Of a stretch of DNA of 64,000 bases, positions 62,798 to 64,000 are shown in pieces. The notes below the pieces were generated by a model. It saw only the letters and a program-made list of their open reading frames with translations, did not search any database and had not been told where the DNA came from. How positions within the stretch are numbered: position 1 is the first letter of the stretch; each line of letters opens with the position of its first letter. The position numbers were made by a program, and so were the translations under genes. The DNA comes from Pseudoxanthomonas suwonensis 11-1 (lineage in GTDB: Bacteria; Pseudomonadota; Gammaproteobacteria; Xanthomonadales; Xanthomonadaceae): the NCBI RefSeq assembly GCF_000185965.1, contig NC_014924.1, positions 3,162,001 to 3,226,000 on the forward strand. The letters run 5' to 3'.

Positions 62798-64000
62798 ATG
62801 TTCCGCAAGTCCCTGATCGGCGTCGCCGTTGGCGCGCTCCTGCTGGCCGGTTGCGGCAGGCAGGCCGAAGAAACCACGGCTGCAACGCCCGATGCGAATG
62901 CCAACGTCCCGGCACCCACGTCGGACCATCCGTTCGAGGCGGCGATCACCGCCGACGATTTCGCCGAACTGACCCGCACCCTGGCCTCGGACGAGTTCGA
63001 GGGCCGCGGCCCCGGCTCGGTCGGCGAGGAGCGCACGGTCGAGTACATCCGCGCGCAGATGCAGCGCATCGGCCTGCAGCCGGGCAACGGCGACAGCTTC
63101 TTCCAGGAAGTGCCGATGGTGGAGACCACCGCCGATCCGGCCACCCGCCTGTCGATCAAGACCGGTGACGAGGCCATGGACCTGGCCTTCGGTCCGGACA
63201 TGGTGGTCGGCACCCGCACCGGCGAGCAGCAGGTCTCGGTGCGCGACAGCGAGATGGTGTTCGTCGGCTACGGCGTGGATGCGCCGGAGCGCGACTGGAA
63301 CGACTACGCCGGCCAGGACTGGAGCGGCAAGACCGTGGTGATGTTCGTCAACGACCCGGGCTTCCACACCAACGACGGGAAGCTGTTCGACGGCCGCAAG
63401 ATGACCTACTACGGCCGCTGGACCTACAAGTTCGAGGAAGCCGCGCGCAAGGGCGCGGCCGCCGCGCTGATCGTCCACGACACCGCCGGCGCCAGCTATG
63501 GCTGGGACGTGGTGAAGAACTCCTGGTCCGGCCCGCAGTACGACCTGCCCTCCGCCGACGATCCGGATCCGCGCCTGCCGGTGCAGGGCTGGATCACCGC
63601 CGACGTGGCCCGCAAGCTGTTCTCCTCCGCTGGCCTGGACCTGGACGAGGCCTACCGCACCGCCAGCAAGCCGGGCTTCAAGCCGGTGCCGCTGAAGGCC
63701 AGGCTTTCGGTCGACCTCAACAGCACCAGCACCCGCAAGACCTCGCGCAACGTGGTCGGCGTGCTGCCGGGCAGCAGCCGTGCCGACGAGGCCGTGCTGT
63801 ACATGGCCCACTGGGACCACCTCGGCAAGCACGAGGGTGAGGGCGACACGATCTACAACGGTGCCGTCGACAACGCCACCGGCGTGGCCGGCATCCTCGA
63901 GATCGCCGAGGCCTTCGCCGCGCAGGAACAGCGCCCGGAGCGTTCGGTGGTGTTCCTCGCCGTGACCCTGGAGGAATCCGGCCTGCTGGGCTCCAAGTAT
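62798..64000 (+). CDS. M28 family aminopeptidase lipoprotein (3' end outside window)
   Basis: The first 401 residues of an M28 zinc peptidase; the gene continues past the right edge. Lipobox LAGC with Cys19, then an Ala/Thr linker, an N-terminal catalytic part, a PA-type insert (~135-260; VFVGYGVDAPERDWNDY and AALIVHDTAGASYGW), and the zinc site with AHWDHLG, VDNATGVAG and TLEESGLLGS (His, bridging Asp, catalytic Glu and Glu ligand). Probably a periplasmic aminopeptidase. GAGGGAG lies before ATG. Confidence 0.92.
   Translation, partial: MFRKSLIGVAVGALLLAGCGRQAEETTAATPDANANVPAPTSDHPFEAAITADDFAELTRTLASDEFEGRGPGSVGEERTVEYIRAQMQRIGLQPGNGDSFFQEVPMVETTADPATRLSIKTGDEAMDLAFGPDMVVGTRTGEQQVSVRDSEMVFVGYGVDAPERDWNDYAGQDWSGKTVVMFVNDPGFHTNDGKLFDGRKMTYYGRWTYKFEEAARKGAAAALIVHDTAGASYGWDVVKNSWSGPQYDLPSADDPDPRLPVQGWITADVARKLFSSAGLDLDEAYRTASKPGFKPVPLKARLSVDLNSTSTRKTSRNVVGVLPGSSRADEAVLYMAHWDHLGKHEGEGDTIYNGAVDNATGVAGILEIAEAFAAQEQRPERSVVFLAVTLEESGLLGSKY

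Overview
The window is 64 kb of GC-rich, densely coding bacterial chromosome. Gene content and protein style point to the Xanthomonadaceae/Lysobacteraceae (Xanthomonas, Pseudoxanthomonas, Luteimonas or Lysobacter type): TonB-dependent receptor next to polysaccharide enzymes, ManD-type mannonate dehydratase, rhomboid, DUF1820, PlsB with an extended N-terminus. No genus can be fixed from sequence alone. I see no tRNA, rRNA, CRISPR array, insertion sequence, integrase or attachment site.

Bases 1-40,000 are a glucuronoxylan utilisation locus. Left arm, plus strand: a divergent TonB receptor (partial, minus), then a hexuronate-type MFS transporter, GH115 alpha-glucuronidase, glucuronate isomerase UxaC, a GH2 enzyme and a GH10 xylanase. 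Bases 11,090-16,743 interrupt it with a small exported protein, an MrfA/MrfB-like DNA-repair helicase-exonuclease pair and a flavin-dependent-halogenase-like oxidoreductase. Right arm, minus strand, 34,378 down to 16,872: GH67 alpha-glucuronidase, sialate-O-acetylesterase-like esterase, ManD, GH43 lipoprotein, GH3 with PA14, UxuB, then a Weimberg-type set (FAH-fold 2-keto-3-deoxy-pentonate dehydratase, ketoglutarate semialdehyde dehydrogenase, YjhG-type xylonate dehydratase) and a GntP permease. A divergent LacI-family regulator follows, then xylB-xylA-xylE on the minus strand. The genes together take xylan from the outer membrane to 2-keto-3-deoxygluconate (uronate branch), xylulose-5-phosphate (isomerase branch) and alpha-ketoglutarate (oxidative branch). 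No xylose dehydrogenase, KDG kinase or KDPG aldolase is present here.

A 14-bp operator-like pattern, TGNTANCGNTANCA, occurs perfectly in front of the left arm (1296-1309) and at the start of the right arm (34364-34377), with 9/10 matches upstream of xylB and twice more in the left promoter region. This links all three units to one LacI-family regulator, most simply the one encoded at 34476.

Bases 40,300-64,000 are mostly housekeeping and conserved genes: DinB-like protein, class-B-type acid phosphatase lipoprotein, pyrF, plsB, a wHTH-Ser/Thr kinase-TM-TPR protein facing two exported proteins, YdcH, ttcA, rdgC, YgjP-type metalloprotease, SMP-30 lipoprotein, FadL, rhomboid, DUF1820, CtpA, EnvC, an 18-residue-repeat exported protein and a partial M28 peptidase. 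Several of these have a -10-like hexamer ending 6-9 nt before the start codon and no Shine-Dalgarno, which suggests leaderless transcripts.
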